Origin: Actinomadura sp. NBRC 104425
Lineage (GTDB): Bacteria; Actinomycetota; Actinomycetes; Streptosporangiales; Streptosporangiaceae
Direction: 5' to 3'
Assembly: GCF_030269545.1 (NCBI RefSeq)
Contig: NZ_BSTN01000013.1
Span: forward strand, 1 to 64,000
DNA: 64,000 nt
The position numbers were made by a program, and so were the translations under genes. Within the stretch, counting starts at the first letter, position 1. Every line of letters begins with the position of its first letter. Below are positions 10,836-18,212 of the stretch, piece after piece. Below the pieces are notes generated by a model that saw only the letters and a program-made list of their open reading frames with translations, had not been told where the DNA came from and made no database searches.

Positions 10836-11816
10836 GAGGGTGTGGGCGCGGCGCTCGACGAGCTCGCCGATGACGACCGCGCCGGGGATCTCGCCGGCGA
10901 TCAGCAGGCCGCCGGAGGTCTGCGCGTCGGCCAGCAGCAGCCGGCGCTCCTCGGCGAGGCGGCCGAAGTCGGTGTGCGGGGACACCCACGCCAGGTTGCG
11001 GCGGGTGCCGCCGGGCACGAACCCGTCGCGGACGGACTCGCGCGCCCCGTCCAGGACGGGCACGGCGGCGGCGTCGACCACGGCGGTGACGCCGCTGGCC
11101 CGGGCGAGCTTGTACAGATGGCCGAGCAGCCCGAAGCCGGTGACGTCGGTGGCGCAGCGCACGCCCGCGGCCAGCGCGAGCCGGGCGGCCTCGTCGTTCA
11201 GGGCGGCCATCGACTCCACGGCGTGCGGGAACGCCTCGCCGGTGGCGCGGTGCCGGGCGGTGAGCGCGCCGGTGCCGATCGCCTTGGTCAGCGACAGCGG
11301 CAGGCCGGGCCGCCCGTCGGCCAGCCGCAGCAGCCGGCCGGGGTCCGCGGTGCCGGTCACCGCCAGACCGTACTTGGGCTCGGGGTCGTCGACGCTGTGC
11401 CCGCCGGCGACGGGGCAGCCCGCGCGTGCGGCGACGTCGCGGCCGCCGCGCAGCACCTCCCGCGCCACGTCCGCGGGCAGCACGTCGCGCGGCCAGCCGA
11501 GCAGGTTGAGCGCCATGACGGGCTCGCCGCCCACGGCGTACACGTCCGACAGCGCGTTGGCGGCGGCGATCCGGCCCCAGTCGTAGGGGTCGTCCACGAC
11601 GGGCGGCAGCACGTCCACGGTGGACACCACCGCGCGGGTGCCGTCGAGCCGCAGCACGGCCGCGTCGTCGCCCTCGGCGGCGCCGAGCAGCAGGGAGCCG
11701 TCGCCGGCCGGCCCGGTCAGCCCGGAGATCAGTCCTTCCAGCTCGCCGGGCGGCAGTTTGCCCGCGCCGCCGCCACCGTGGGCGTACTGGGTCAGGCGCA
11801 CAGCGGGGGAGGTCAC
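10824..11816 (-). CDS. selD: Selenide, water dikinase SelD lacking the active-site cysteine
   Basis: SelD makes selenophosphate from selenide and ATP for selenocysteine and selenouridine synthesis. The 330-residue protein covers the whole family: GDDAAVLRL and the Asp-rich ATP/Mg region, GGHSVDDPEPKYG (about residue 140), CATDVTGFGLLGH (about 222) and DAQTSGGLL near the C-terminus. With the GTG start at 11816, numbering matches E. coli SelD exactly at the N-terminus: RLTQY at 7-11 and Lys20. However, positions 17 and 19, which are Cys (or Sec) and Cys in E. coli, are both Gly (HGGGGAGK); the codons are GGC, not TGC or TGA. Cys17 is required in the E. coli enzyme. The gene may be inactive, use another nucleophile, or have a changed role. 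Confidence 0.88.
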   Translation of the reverse strand: MTSPAVRLTQYAHGGGGAGKLPPGELEGLISGLTGPAGDGSLLLGAAEGDDAAVLRLDGTRAVVSTVDVLPPVVDDPYDWGRIAAANALSDVYAVGGEPVMALNLLGWPRDVLPADVAREVLRGGRDVAARAGCPVAGGHSVDDPEPKYGLAVTGTADPGRLLRLADGRPGLPLSLTKAIGTGALTARHRATGEAFPHAVESMAALNDEAARLALAAGVRCATDVTGFGLLGHLYKLARASGVTAVVDAAAVPVLDGARESVRDGFVPGGTRRNLAWVSPHTDFGRLAEERRLLLADAQTSGGLLIAGEIPGAVVIGELVERRAHTLVVR

Positions 11817-11822
11817 AGCGGG

Positions 11823-11851
11823 ATTTAACCGACAACACGCGAAATGATCAA
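11823..11851 (-). promoter_or_regulatory. Promoter of selD (leaderless)
   Basis: Reading the minus strand, TTGATC (11851-11846), a 17-base spacer and TTAAAT (11828-11823) are followed after six bases by the GTG of selD. Transcription would therefore begin at or beside the start codon, and no ribosome site is present. The spacing and lack of a Shine-Dalgarno sequence support a leaderless mRNA. Confidence 0.65.
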
Positions 11852-11968
11852 GCAAACTGAGCGTATGGGGGCGGTTACCGACACCCCTCACAAATGCCTA
11901 ACCAATGCCTCACTGGTCATGAAACCCGGATGAGGCTCGCGAAACCCACCAAGGTTTACCGTGAAGGC

Positions 11969-12214
11969 ATGAGACGCCGCAGGCTGGCGTACGGCCTGAT
12001 GATGGGCACCTGCCTGACGCTGTTCGTGCTCGCCTGGGCCGTGGTCCGGCGCTACTCCCCCGCGGCGGCGGTGGCGATGTCGCTGGTCGCGATGGTCATC
12101 CCGCCGTTCGCCGCGGTCGTGGCCAACCGGGGCATCGACCGCGGGGACGAGCGCGGCGAGGGCCACTGCGCCGACCGTCCGCAGGGCCGGGGCGGCGGCC
12201 GTCCGGGGGGTTGA
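11969..12214 (+). CDS. DUF3099 small membrane protein
   Basis: This 81-residue protein begins MRRRRLAYGLMMGTC, followed by two hydrophobic segments (about residues 8-29 and 34-55) separated by a short RRYSP loop, and a hydrophilic R/G-rich tail. This pattern matches the actinobacterial DUF3099 family, whose function is unknown. The ATG follows GTGAAGG; a longer frame exists upstream but lacks family resemblance. It is divergent from selD and 38 bases before fdhD on the same strand, although fdhD seems to have its own promoter. Between selD and this gene the sequence AATGCCT occurs twice (about 11893-11913). Confidence 0.75.
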   Translation: MRRRRLAYGLMMGTCLTLFVLAWAVVRRYSPAAAVAMSLVAMVIPPFAAVVANRGIDRGDERGEGHCADRPQGRGGGRPGG

Positions 12215-12239
12215 TCTCGCGCGACGCCGCCTCGCGGGG

Positions 12240-12245
12240 TACGGT
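12240..12245 (+). promoter_or_regulatory. -10 box of fdhD (leaderless)
   Basis: TACGGT lies seven bases before the fdhD ATG, and no ribosome site is present. This spacing places the transcript start at the start codon. No convincing -35 hexamer is visible. Confidence 0.45.
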
Positions 12246-12252
12246 CGCGGCT

Positions 12253-13065
12253 ATGGGGCGGATCACCGTGCGCAAACCGGTCCTGCGGCTGAGCACCGCG
12301 GGGGTGCGGGGACGGCGCCCCGACACCCTCGCCGTCGAGGAACCCCTGGAGATCCGCGTCGCCGGGCGACCGCTCACCATCACCATGCGCACCCCCGGCG
12401 ACGACTTCGACCTGGTCGCCGGGTTCCTGGTCGCCGAGGGCGTCATCGCGCGCGCCGACGACCTGGTGGCGCTGCGCTACTGCGCGGACACCGCCGAGCA
12501 GAACACCCTGGACGTGGTGCTGGCGGACCACGTGCCCCCGCCCGCCCCGGGCATGACCCGCGCGTTCGCCACCACCAGCGCCTGCGGCGTGTGCGGCAAG
12601 TCCAGCATCGAGGCGCTGCGCGTGGACCGCCCCTACGACATCGCCGCCGACCCCGTCGAGCTGACGCCCGAGGTGCTGGCGCGGCTGCCCGAGCGGCTGC
12701 GGGAGGCGCAGCGGGTGTTCGACCGCACCGGCGGCCTGCACGCGGCCGCGCTGTTCGACGCGGCCGGCGAGCCGCTGGCCGTGCGCGAGGACGTGGGCCG
12801 GCACAACGCCGTCGACAAGGTCGTCGGCTGGGCGCTGCGGGCGGGCCTGCTGCCGCTGACCGGCCGGATCCTGATGGTCAGCGGCCGGGCCTCCTTCGAG
12901 CTCACCCAGAAGGCGGCGCAGGCCGGGATCCCGGTGCTGGCGGCGGTGTCGGCGCCGTCGTCGCTCGCGGTGGACCTGGCCGAGGACGCCGGCATGACCC
13001 TCGTCGGGTTCCTGCGCGGCCAGACCATGAACGTCTACACCGGCGCCCACCGCGTCACCTCCTGA
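12253..13065 (+). CDS. fdhD: Formate dehydrogenase accessory sulfurtransferase FdhD
   Basis: FdhD transfers sulfur from a cysteine desulfurase to the molybdenum cofactor of formate dehydrogenase, which is needed for its activity. The 270-residue protein shows the family sequence from VEEPLEIRVAG (about residue 30), PGDDFDLVAGFL (about 50), the CGVCG loop with the sulfur-carrying cysteines (about residue 114), EDVGRHNAVDK (about 180) and SGRASFELTQKA (about 210). Formate dehydrogenase itself is not in the window. FdhD does not need selenium, but its nearness to selD and selB would fit a past or present selenocysteine-containing formate dehydrogenase. A longer frame starting at 12211 is less likely, because the -10 box sits seven bases before this ATG. 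Confidence 0.94.
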   Translation: MGRITVRKPVLRLSTAGVRGRRPDTLAVEEPLEIRVAGRPLTITMRTPGDDFDLVAGFLVAEGVIARADDLVALRYCADTAEQNTLDVVLADHVPPPAPGMTRAFATTSACGVCGKSSIEALRVDRPYDIAADPVELTPEVLARLPERLREAQRVFDRTGGLHAAALFDAAGEPLAVREDVGRHNAVDKVVGWALRAGLLPLTGRILMVSGRASFELTQKAAQAGIPVLAAVSAPSSLAVDLAEDAGMTLVGFLRGQTMNVYTGAHRVTS

Positions 13066-13199
13066 CTCACGACGTTTCTGTCACCCGGGTGCCAACTGTG
13101 GGCCCGGTTTTGTGGCCTCGCTGTGAAGACCCCGCACCCGGCGCACGATTCACTTCTGGGACCGCCGAACCGGCTTCGGTCGTGCCCGAGGAGAGAGCG

Positions 13200-14105
13200 A
13201 TGACGGACGTCGATGAGCGGCATCCTGTGATCAAGCCGCGCCGGGTGTCGTTCGACTGGTCGGACACCCCGCTGCACTGGATCCCCGGCGACCCGGTGGC
13301 CACGCACATCATCAACTCCTTCCACATCGTCCTGCCCGAGGGCGAGAAGTGGTTCATCCAGTGCGTCAAGGACGCGCGCCCGCACATCAGCGACGAGCGG
13401 CTGCTGGCGGAGATCAAAGGGTTCATCGGCCAGGAGATGGTGCACGCCCGCTCCCACCAGGGCGTGCTGGACCGGGTGCTGGCGGCCAACGGCATCGATG
13501 TCAGCCCGATCACCGAGCAGGCGGCGCGCGGCAACGCCGAGCGGCCCGCGCGGATGGCCGAGCTGAAGAAGCGCTCGCCCCGGGCGTGGCGGCGGCGGCT
13601 GCGCTTCGAGCTCGCCGCGGTCGCCGCGATCGAGCACTACACCGCCGTGCTCGGCCAGTGGATCATGGACAACCGGCGGCTGGACGCCGACGGCGCCGAC
13701 CCGACCATGCTGGACCTGCTGCGCTGGCACGGCGCCGAGGAGGTCGAGCACCGCTCGGTGGTGTTCGACGTGTACCGGGCGATGGGCGGGCGCTACCCGA
13801 TGCGCGTCGCGGCCTGGGCGGTGTCGCTGCTGTTTCTGTACTGGGCGCTGATCGGCGGGGCGCTCTACCTGCTCCGGCGGGACCCGACCGTGCGCGGCCC
13901 GGTGACGCTGCCGCGCCTCTACCGCGCCTACCGGCGGTCGGTCCGCAGGGGCCACGTGCCCGGCATCTTCCGGCTGCTGATCGGGGAGGCGCCGGTGTAC
14001 CTGCGGCCGTCGCACCACCCCTCGCAGATCTGCTCGACGCCGCGGGCCCTGGAGTACCTGAAGCGCTCCCCCGCCGCGCAGGCGGCGGGCCAGGCCCCGT
14101 CCTGA
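13200..14105 (+). CDS. Metal-dependent hydrolase-like protein (PF10118-type)
   Basis: This 301-residue protein resembles the family annotated as predicted metal-dependent hydrolases. The N-terminal half contains helical stretches with conserved acidic and His residues: FIGQEMVHARSHQG (about residue 79), FELAAVAAIEHYTA (about 140) and WHGAEEVEHRSVVFDVY (about 177). This ExxH pattern recalls a ferritin-like di-metal site. One membrane helix is likely near residues 204-225 (VSLLFLYWALIGGALYLL). The ATG follows GAGGAGAGAG. The neighbour downstream is an alpha/beta hydrolase on the same strand, 162 bases away and separated by a hairpin. The biochemical reaction is not known to me. Confidence 0.75.
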   Translation: MTDVDERHPVIKPRRVSFDWSDTPLHWIPGDPVATHIINSFHIVLPEGEKWFIQCVKDARPHISDERLLAEIKGFIGQEMVHARSHQGVLDRVLAANGIDVSPITEQAARGNAERPARMAELKKRSPRAWRRRLRFELAAVAAIEHYTAVLGQWIMDNRRLDADGADPTMLDLLRWHGAEEVEHRSVVFDVYRAMGGRYPMRVAAWAVSLLFLYWALIGGALYLLRRDPTVRGPVTLPRLYRAYRRSVRRGHVPGIFRLLIGEAPVYLRPSHHPSQICSTPRALEYLKRSPAAQAAGQAPS

Positions 14106-14186
14106 CCCCCGTGGCGGCGGCGCCCGGACCGCTTCCCCGGCGGAGAATCTCCCTCCGCGCGGCGGCATGCCGTACATTTTCGACTT

Positions 14187-14210
14187 GGCGTCCGCCGGTG
14201 GGCGGACGCC
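14187..14210. terminator. Perfect 10-bp hairpin before the alpha/beta hydrolase
   Basis: GGCGTCCGCC (14187-14196), the loop GGTG and GGCGGACGCC (14201-14210) form a perfect stem without a T-run. It could terminate the upstream gene in the style of GC-rich organisms, or be an RNA structure in the leader of the next gene. Confidence 0.45.
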
Positions 14211-14267
14211 GGTCCGACCCCCCGACCCGCCGCAGGCGCGCCGGCGCGCCGACGGAAAGGCGTCCGC

Positions 14268-15293
14268 ATGACGGTGAACGAGATCAGCCCCGCCGCCCCG
14301 GTGCAGCCTGCCATGGCGCAGCCCGATCAGGCGCAGTCCGATCCGGCGGAGGCCTCCCCGGCGCAGGCCGGCGCGGCCGGGGCCGGCTCCGGCGGGGCGA
14401 AGGCCGCGGCGAGGCGCGCGGCCAAGAGGCGGCGGCGCGTGCGCGGCGACGGCGTCGACCTGGCCGTGTACGAGCAGGGCGACCCGTCCCGTCCGACCGT
14501 GCTGCTCATGCACGGCTACCCCGACACCCACGCGGTGTGGGACGAGGTGGCCGAGCGCCTCGCCGACCGCTTCCACGTGGTGCGCTACGACGTGCGCGGC
14601 GCGGGCGCCTCGTCACGGCCGCGCGGGCGCATGCGGTACACCCTGGACTACCTGGTGGCCGACCTGGAGGCCGTGCTGGACGCCACCGCGCCGGAGAAGA
14701 AGGTGCACCTGGTCGGGCACGACTGGGGGTCCATCCAGGGGTGGGAGGCGGTGTGCACCCTCCCGCAGCGGTTCGCCTCGTTCACCTCGATCTCCGGCCC
14801 GTGCCTGGACCACGTGGCGCACTGGATGCGCCGCAGGCTGCGGCGCCCGACCCCGCGCAACCTGCGGCAGGCGGCCGGGCAGGCACTGCGGTCCTGGTAC
14901 ATCTACCTGTTCCAGACGCCGCTGCTGCCCGAGGTGCTGTGGCGCGCCGGGGCGGCCCGCGTGTTCGCCCGCGCCCTGGAGGCGGGCGAGGGCGTGCCGC
15001 TGCGCCCCGGGCACCCGGCCCGGACGCTGCCGCGCGACGGCGCCGCCGGCGTCCGGCTGTACCGCGCCGACATGCGCCGGCGCCTGCGCAGGCCGCGCGA
15101 GCGGCGCACGGACGTGCCGACGCAGGTGATCGTGCCCACCCGCGACCTGTTCGTCTCCCCGCATCTGGTGGCGGGCCTGGCCGGGCGCGCGCCCGACCTG
15201 TCGCTGCGGACGGTCGACGCCGGGCACTGGGTGCCGCGCAGCCGCCCCGACGTGGTCGCCGAGTGGATCGCCGAGCACATCGGCGCGGGCTGA
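14268..15293 (+). CDS. Alpha/beta hydrolase (epoxide hydrolase/dehalogenase-like)
   Basis: This 341-residue protein has an A/Q/P-rich N-terminal tail of about 40 residues, a basic patch AAKRRRRVRG, then a full alpha/beta hydrolase fold. The oxyanion-hole motif is LLMHGYPDTHAVW (about residues 76-88). The nucleophile elbow GHDWGS (about 146-151) carries Asp, as in epoxide hydrolases and haloalkane dehalogenases. The final catalytic His is in DAGHWVP near residue 320. In mycobacteria and relatives this type of domain is found fused to a short-chain dehydrogenase; here it stands alone. The ATG follows GGAAAGG. The substrate is unknown. The last codons and stop are duplicated immediately downstream. 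Confidence 0.88.
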   Translation: MTVNEISPAAPVQPAMAQPDQAQSDPAEASPAQAGAAGAGSGGAKAAARRAAKRRRRVRGDGVDLAVYEQGDPSRPTVLLMHGYPDTHAVWDEVAERLADRFHVVRYDVRGAGASSRPRGRMRYTLDYLVADLEAVLDATAPEKKVHLVGHDWGSIQGWEAVCTLPQRFASFTSISGPCLDHVAHWMRRRLRRPTPRNLRQAAGQALRSWYIYLFQTPLLPEVLWRAGAARVFARALEAGEGVPLRPGHPARTLPRDGAAGVRLYRADMRRRLRRPRERRTDVPTQVIVPTRDLFVSPHLVAGLAGRAPDLSLRTVDAGHWVPRSRPDVVAEWIAEHIGAG

Positions 15294-15350
15294 GCGAGCA
15301 CATCGGCACGGACTGAGTCGGCCCTGAGCCGGCCGTGAGTCGGCCCTGAG
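15272..15350 (+). repeat. Tandem duplications spanning the hydrolase stop codon
   Basis: A 23-base unit containing the last codons and the stop (15272-15294) is repeated directly behind itself (15295-15317) with two mismatches. Three 11-base units of the form TCGGCCCTGAG follow (15318-15350). All copies contain TGAG. This looks like layered slippage at the 3' end of the gene. Confidence 0.85.
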
Positions 15351-15469
15351 TCGGCAGGGTTTACCCGCGCGGGGTTTTCCGGCGGCCCCGGACATGCGAA
15401 CTTGTGAACACGACATCAGGCCGACGCCCCCCTCGGCAGGTGGGCCCTACCGGCGCCGGAGTGTGTGAC

Positions 15470-15904
15470 ATGCGAATCCGCGACATCCTGCGTAGGAAAG
15501 GCGACGCGGTGACCACGGTGCGACCCGAGGCCGCGGTCCGGGACCTGCTGGCCACCCTGGCCCAGCACAACATCGGCGCGGCGGTGGTCTCGCCGGACGG
15601 CACGGCGATCGCCGGGATCGTCTCCGAGCGGGACGTGGTGCGCCGCCTGCACGAGCACGGCGCCGCGCTGCTCGGCCGCCCCGTCCGCGAGATCATGACC
15701 GCGGAGGTGCGCACCTGCACGCCCGACGCCGACGTGGACGAGCTGCGGCGCACGATGACCGAGCACCGCATCCGGCACCTGCCCGTCGTGGACGGCGGGC
15801 GGCTGGCCGGGATCGTCAGCATCGGCGACGTGGTCAAAAGCAGCATCGACGAGCTGGAGAGCGAACGCGAGTACCTCGTCGGCTACATCCAGCGCGCGCC
15901 CTGA
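15470..15904 (+). CDS. Two-CBS-domain protein
   Basis: This 144-residue protein is made of a tandem CBS pair: one domain from MRIRDILRRKGDAV to about residue 60 (ending with VSERDVVRRL), the other from VREIMTAEVRTC to GIVSIGDVVKSSI (about 65-125). It ends in a short acidic helix. CBS pairs bind adenine nucleotides or related ligands and usually act as sensors. Stand-alone members of this length are common in actinobacteria and proteobacteria, and their partners are often unknown. The ATG is preceded by CGGAG. No neighbour suggests a target. The gene converges on the MocR gene, with a hairpin between the two stops. Confidence 0.92.
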   Translation: MRIRDILRRKGDAVTTVRPEAAVRDLLATLAQHNIGAAVVSPDGTAIAGIVSERDVVRRLHEHGAALLGRPVREIMTAEVRTCTPDADVDELRRTMTEHRIRHLPVVDGGRLAGIVSIGDVVKSSIDELESEREYLVGYIQRAP

Positions 15905-15955
15905 CGCGCGCCCCTCGACGCGCACGTCCCCCCGCCCGCGCGCGACGTCCAGCCG

Positions 15956-15981
15956 CGTGTGACAGCCCGAGGCGTCACACG
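15956..15981. terminator. Hairpin between convergent CBS and MocR genes
   Basis: CGTGTGAC (15956-15963) and GTCACACG (15974-15981) form an 8-bp perfect stem with a 10-base loop. The right arm overlaps the MocR stop codon. Its position between convergent genes suggests a bidirectional terminator. Confidence 0.55.
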
Positions 15982-17450
15982 TAGGTGGGCAGGGACGGGC
16001 GGACGGCGGGGGCCGCGTCGACCTGCGCCTGCGCCTGCGCCAGCCGGTCCACCGCGGCGCGCAGCGTCTCGGGCGGCAGGACGTACGGCAGGCGCAGCCG
16101 GTCCTCCAGCACGCCGTCCTCGCCGAACACCGGGCCGGGCACCACCCGCACGCCGAGCAGCAGCGCCGCGTCGGCGATCTGCGTGGCGACCGGCGCCTCC
16201 AGCCGCGGCCACAGCGACATGCCGCCCTCGGGCAGGGTGAAGGTCCAGCCGGGCAGCCGCTCGCGCAGCGCGGCGGCCAGCGCGTCGCGGCCGCGCAGCA
16301 GCGACGCCGCGCGTTCGGCCCGTACCTCCTCCCGCCGCAGCAGCAGCTCCCGCACGATCAGCTGCTCGAGCACCGGGCTGGCGATGTCGGTGGCCTCGCG
16401 CGACAGCGTCACCCTGCGCGCCAGCGGCGCGGACGCCCGGATCCAGCCGATGCGCAGCCCGCCCCACAGCAGCTTGGACGCCGACCCGACGCTCACCACC
16501 CGGCCGCCGGTGTCGAACACGGCCAGCGGCGGCGGCACCGGGGCGGCCAGGTCGTGCGCCAGGCCCGCGAACGTCTCGTCGGCGATGAGCACGGCGTCGG
16601 CGCGGCGGGCGGCCTCCACCAGCGCCTCCCGGGCGGACGCGGGCATCAGCAGGCCGGTCGGGTTGTGGAACTCGGGGACGGTGTAGACGGTGCGCACGGC
16701 CGTCTGCCGCATGGTGGCGGCGATCAGTTCGACGTCCCAGCCGTCGGCGACGCCGACCGGCACCAGCCGGGCGCCGCGGCGGCGCAGCGCGCCCAGCGCG
16801 TGCGGGTAGGTGGGCCGCTCCACCAGCACCGGGTCGCCGGCCTGCACCACCAGCTGGGTCAGCAGCGTCAGGGCGTGCTGCGCGCCGGTGGTGACGACGA
16901 TCTGGTCCGCGCGGGTGGGCAGCCCGCGCGCGGTGTAGCCGTCGGCGATCACCTCGCGCAGCTCGGGCAGCCCGGCGGGCTGGTATCCGGGTTCGGCGGT
17001 GTGCCGGGGCAGTTCGGCCACGGCGGCTTCGACGGCCTCGCCGAAGATCTCGGGTGCGGCGGGGGTGGCGCAGCCCAGGTCGATGAACCCGGGGCCGGTG
17101 GGGGCCGCGGCCATGCCGAACCGCGGGTCGCCCTCGGCGCCGCCGCGCCGGGCAGGGGCGACGGCGGCCATGTTCGTCGCGGGCAGCGCCGTCCAGCTTC
17201 CGGAGCCCTGCCGGCTCTCCATGTAGCCGTCGGCGCGGAGCCGGTCGTAGGCGGCGGTCACGGTGGTGCGGCTGACGCCGAGGGCGGCGGCCAGGTCGCG
17301 TTCGGCGGGCAGGCGCGTGCGCAGCGCCAGCCGCCCGTCCAGGATCAGGCCGCGCACCGCCCGCGCCAGCGCAAGGTAGTAGGGGCGCTCCTGCGGGACG
17401 TCGCCGAGCAGCCGGGCCAGCTGCGGACCGCTCACATACCGGGAGGACAT
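15975..17450 (-). CDS. MocR-type GntR/aminotransferase regulator
   Basis: This 491-residue protein fuses a GntR winged helix (about residues 20-95, with LPAERDLAAALGVSRTTVTA as the recognition region) to a fold-type I aminotransferase domain. The PLP lysine is visible in VGSASKLLWGGLRIGW, and FHNPTGL and DETFAGL are the usual PLP-pocket motifs. MocR proteins sense PLP or an amino compound and normally act as activators and autorepressors, not as aminotransferases. The gene is divergent from a YczE-type membrane protein, a pairing known for the YczR subgroup. The operator candidates are in the 97 bases between the genes. The ATG has no strong ribosome site. Confidence 0.93.
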   Translation of the reverse strand: MSSRYVSGPQLARLLGDVPQERPYYLALARAVRGLILDGRLALRTRLPAERDLAAALGVSRTTVTAAYDRLRADGYMESRQGSGSWTALPATNMAAVAPARRGGAEGDPRFGMAAAPTGPGFIDLGCATPAAPEIFGEAVEAAVAELPRHTAEPGYQPAGLPELREVIADGYTARGLPTRADQIVVTTGAQHALTLLTQLVVQAGDPVLVERPTYPHALGALRRRGARLVPVGVADGWDVELIAATMRQTAVRTVYTVPEFHNPTGLLMPASAREALVEAARRADAVLIADETFAGLAHDLAAPVPPPLAVFDTGGRVVSVGSASKLLWGGLRIGWIRASAPLARRVTLSREATDIASPVLEQLIVRELLLRREEVRAERAASLLRGRDALAAALRERLPGWTFTLPEGGMSLWPRLEAPVATQIADAALLLGVRVVPGPVFGEDGVLEDRLRLPYVLPPETLRAAVDRLAQAQAQVDAAPAVRPSLPTYV

Positions 17451-17507
17451 GGGTCCACTTTCGCATGATTGGCCCTATGTCGGCCAGACCATTGCCGCCC
17501 AAAATAT

Positions 17508-17520
17508 TGGACGTTGTCCA
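17508..17520. promoter_or_regulatory. Inverted repeat between mocR and yczE
   Basis: TGGAC-GTT-GTCCA is a perfect inverted repeat. It lies 28 bases before the yczE ATG and 58 bases from the mocR start. A related ATTGGCC element lies at about 17468-17474, in the same orientation as the ATTGGAC of the repeat. This is a plausible site for the MocR regulator. The assignment is inference. Confidence 0.5.
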
Positions 17521-17547
17521 TATATCGAGGTGGGAGAGTAGGCACGA

Positions 17548-18195
17548 ATGGCCCTGATGGCACGCCGTCTGGTCCAGCTGTATGCGGGATTGGCCCTTTA
17601 CGGTCTGGGCATCGCCCTGCAGGTGTCGTCCGGGCTCGGCAACGACCCGTGGGACGTGTTCCACCAGGGCATGGCGCGCCGGTTCGGGCTGTCGATCGGC
17701 GCGTGGATCGTCATCATCGGGGCGTTGGTGATGCTGGCCTGGATCCCGCTGCGGCAGCGGCCGGGGATCGGCACGGTCAGCAACGCGCTGCTCGTCGGGG
17801 TCTTCGCCGACCTGTTCCTGTACCTGCTGCCGGACCCGGACGCCGCCGCGGCCCGCTGGGCGTTCCTGGTCGCGGGCATCGCGGTCAGCGGGTTCGCCAC
17901 CGGCTGCTACATCGGCGCCGGGCTGGGTCCGGGGCCGCGCGACGGGCTGATGACGGGGCTGGCGGCCCGCGGCCACTCGGTCCGCGTCGTGCGCACCTCC
18001 ATCGAGCTGAGCGTGCTGGCGGCGGGCTGGCTGCTCGGCGGCACGGTCGGTGTCGGCACCCTGCTGTACGCCGTGGCGATCGGCCCCCTGGCGCACGTGT
18101 TCATCCCCCTCCTGCAGATCAAGGAGCCCGTGCGGGACACCGTGCCTCCCGCCGCGGAGCGCACCGAGCCCGAGCCGGAACCCGCGTCGAACTGA
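17548..18195 (+). CDS. yczE: YczE/YitT-type membrane protein
   Basis: This 215-residue integral membrane protein has about five hydrophobic helices and a polar, E/P-rich C-terminus. Family features include LYGLGIALQVSSGLGNDPWD (residues 17-36) and GAGLGPGPRDGLMTGL (about 128-143), the GxGPxD repeats shared with YczE and YitT proteins. The ATG is preceded by GGTGGGAGAG. Function is unknown in general; small-molecule transport has been proposed. The divergent MocR gene suggests a link to vitamin B6 or amino-compound handling. The gene end converges on glycerate kinase, with 17 bases between. Confidence 0.85.
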   Translation: MALMARRLVQLYAGLALYGLGIALQVSSGLGNDPWDVFHQGMARRFGLSIGAWIVIIGALVMLAWIPLRQRPGIGTVSNALLVGVFADLFLYLLPDPDAAAARWAFLVAGIAVSGFATGCYIGAGLGPGPRDGLMTGLAARGHSVRVVRTSIELSVLAAGWLLGGTVGVGTLLYAVAIGPLAHVFIPLLQIKEPVRDTVPPAAERTEPEPEPASN

Positions 18196-18212
18196 CCCCG
18201 GGGACGGCCGGG

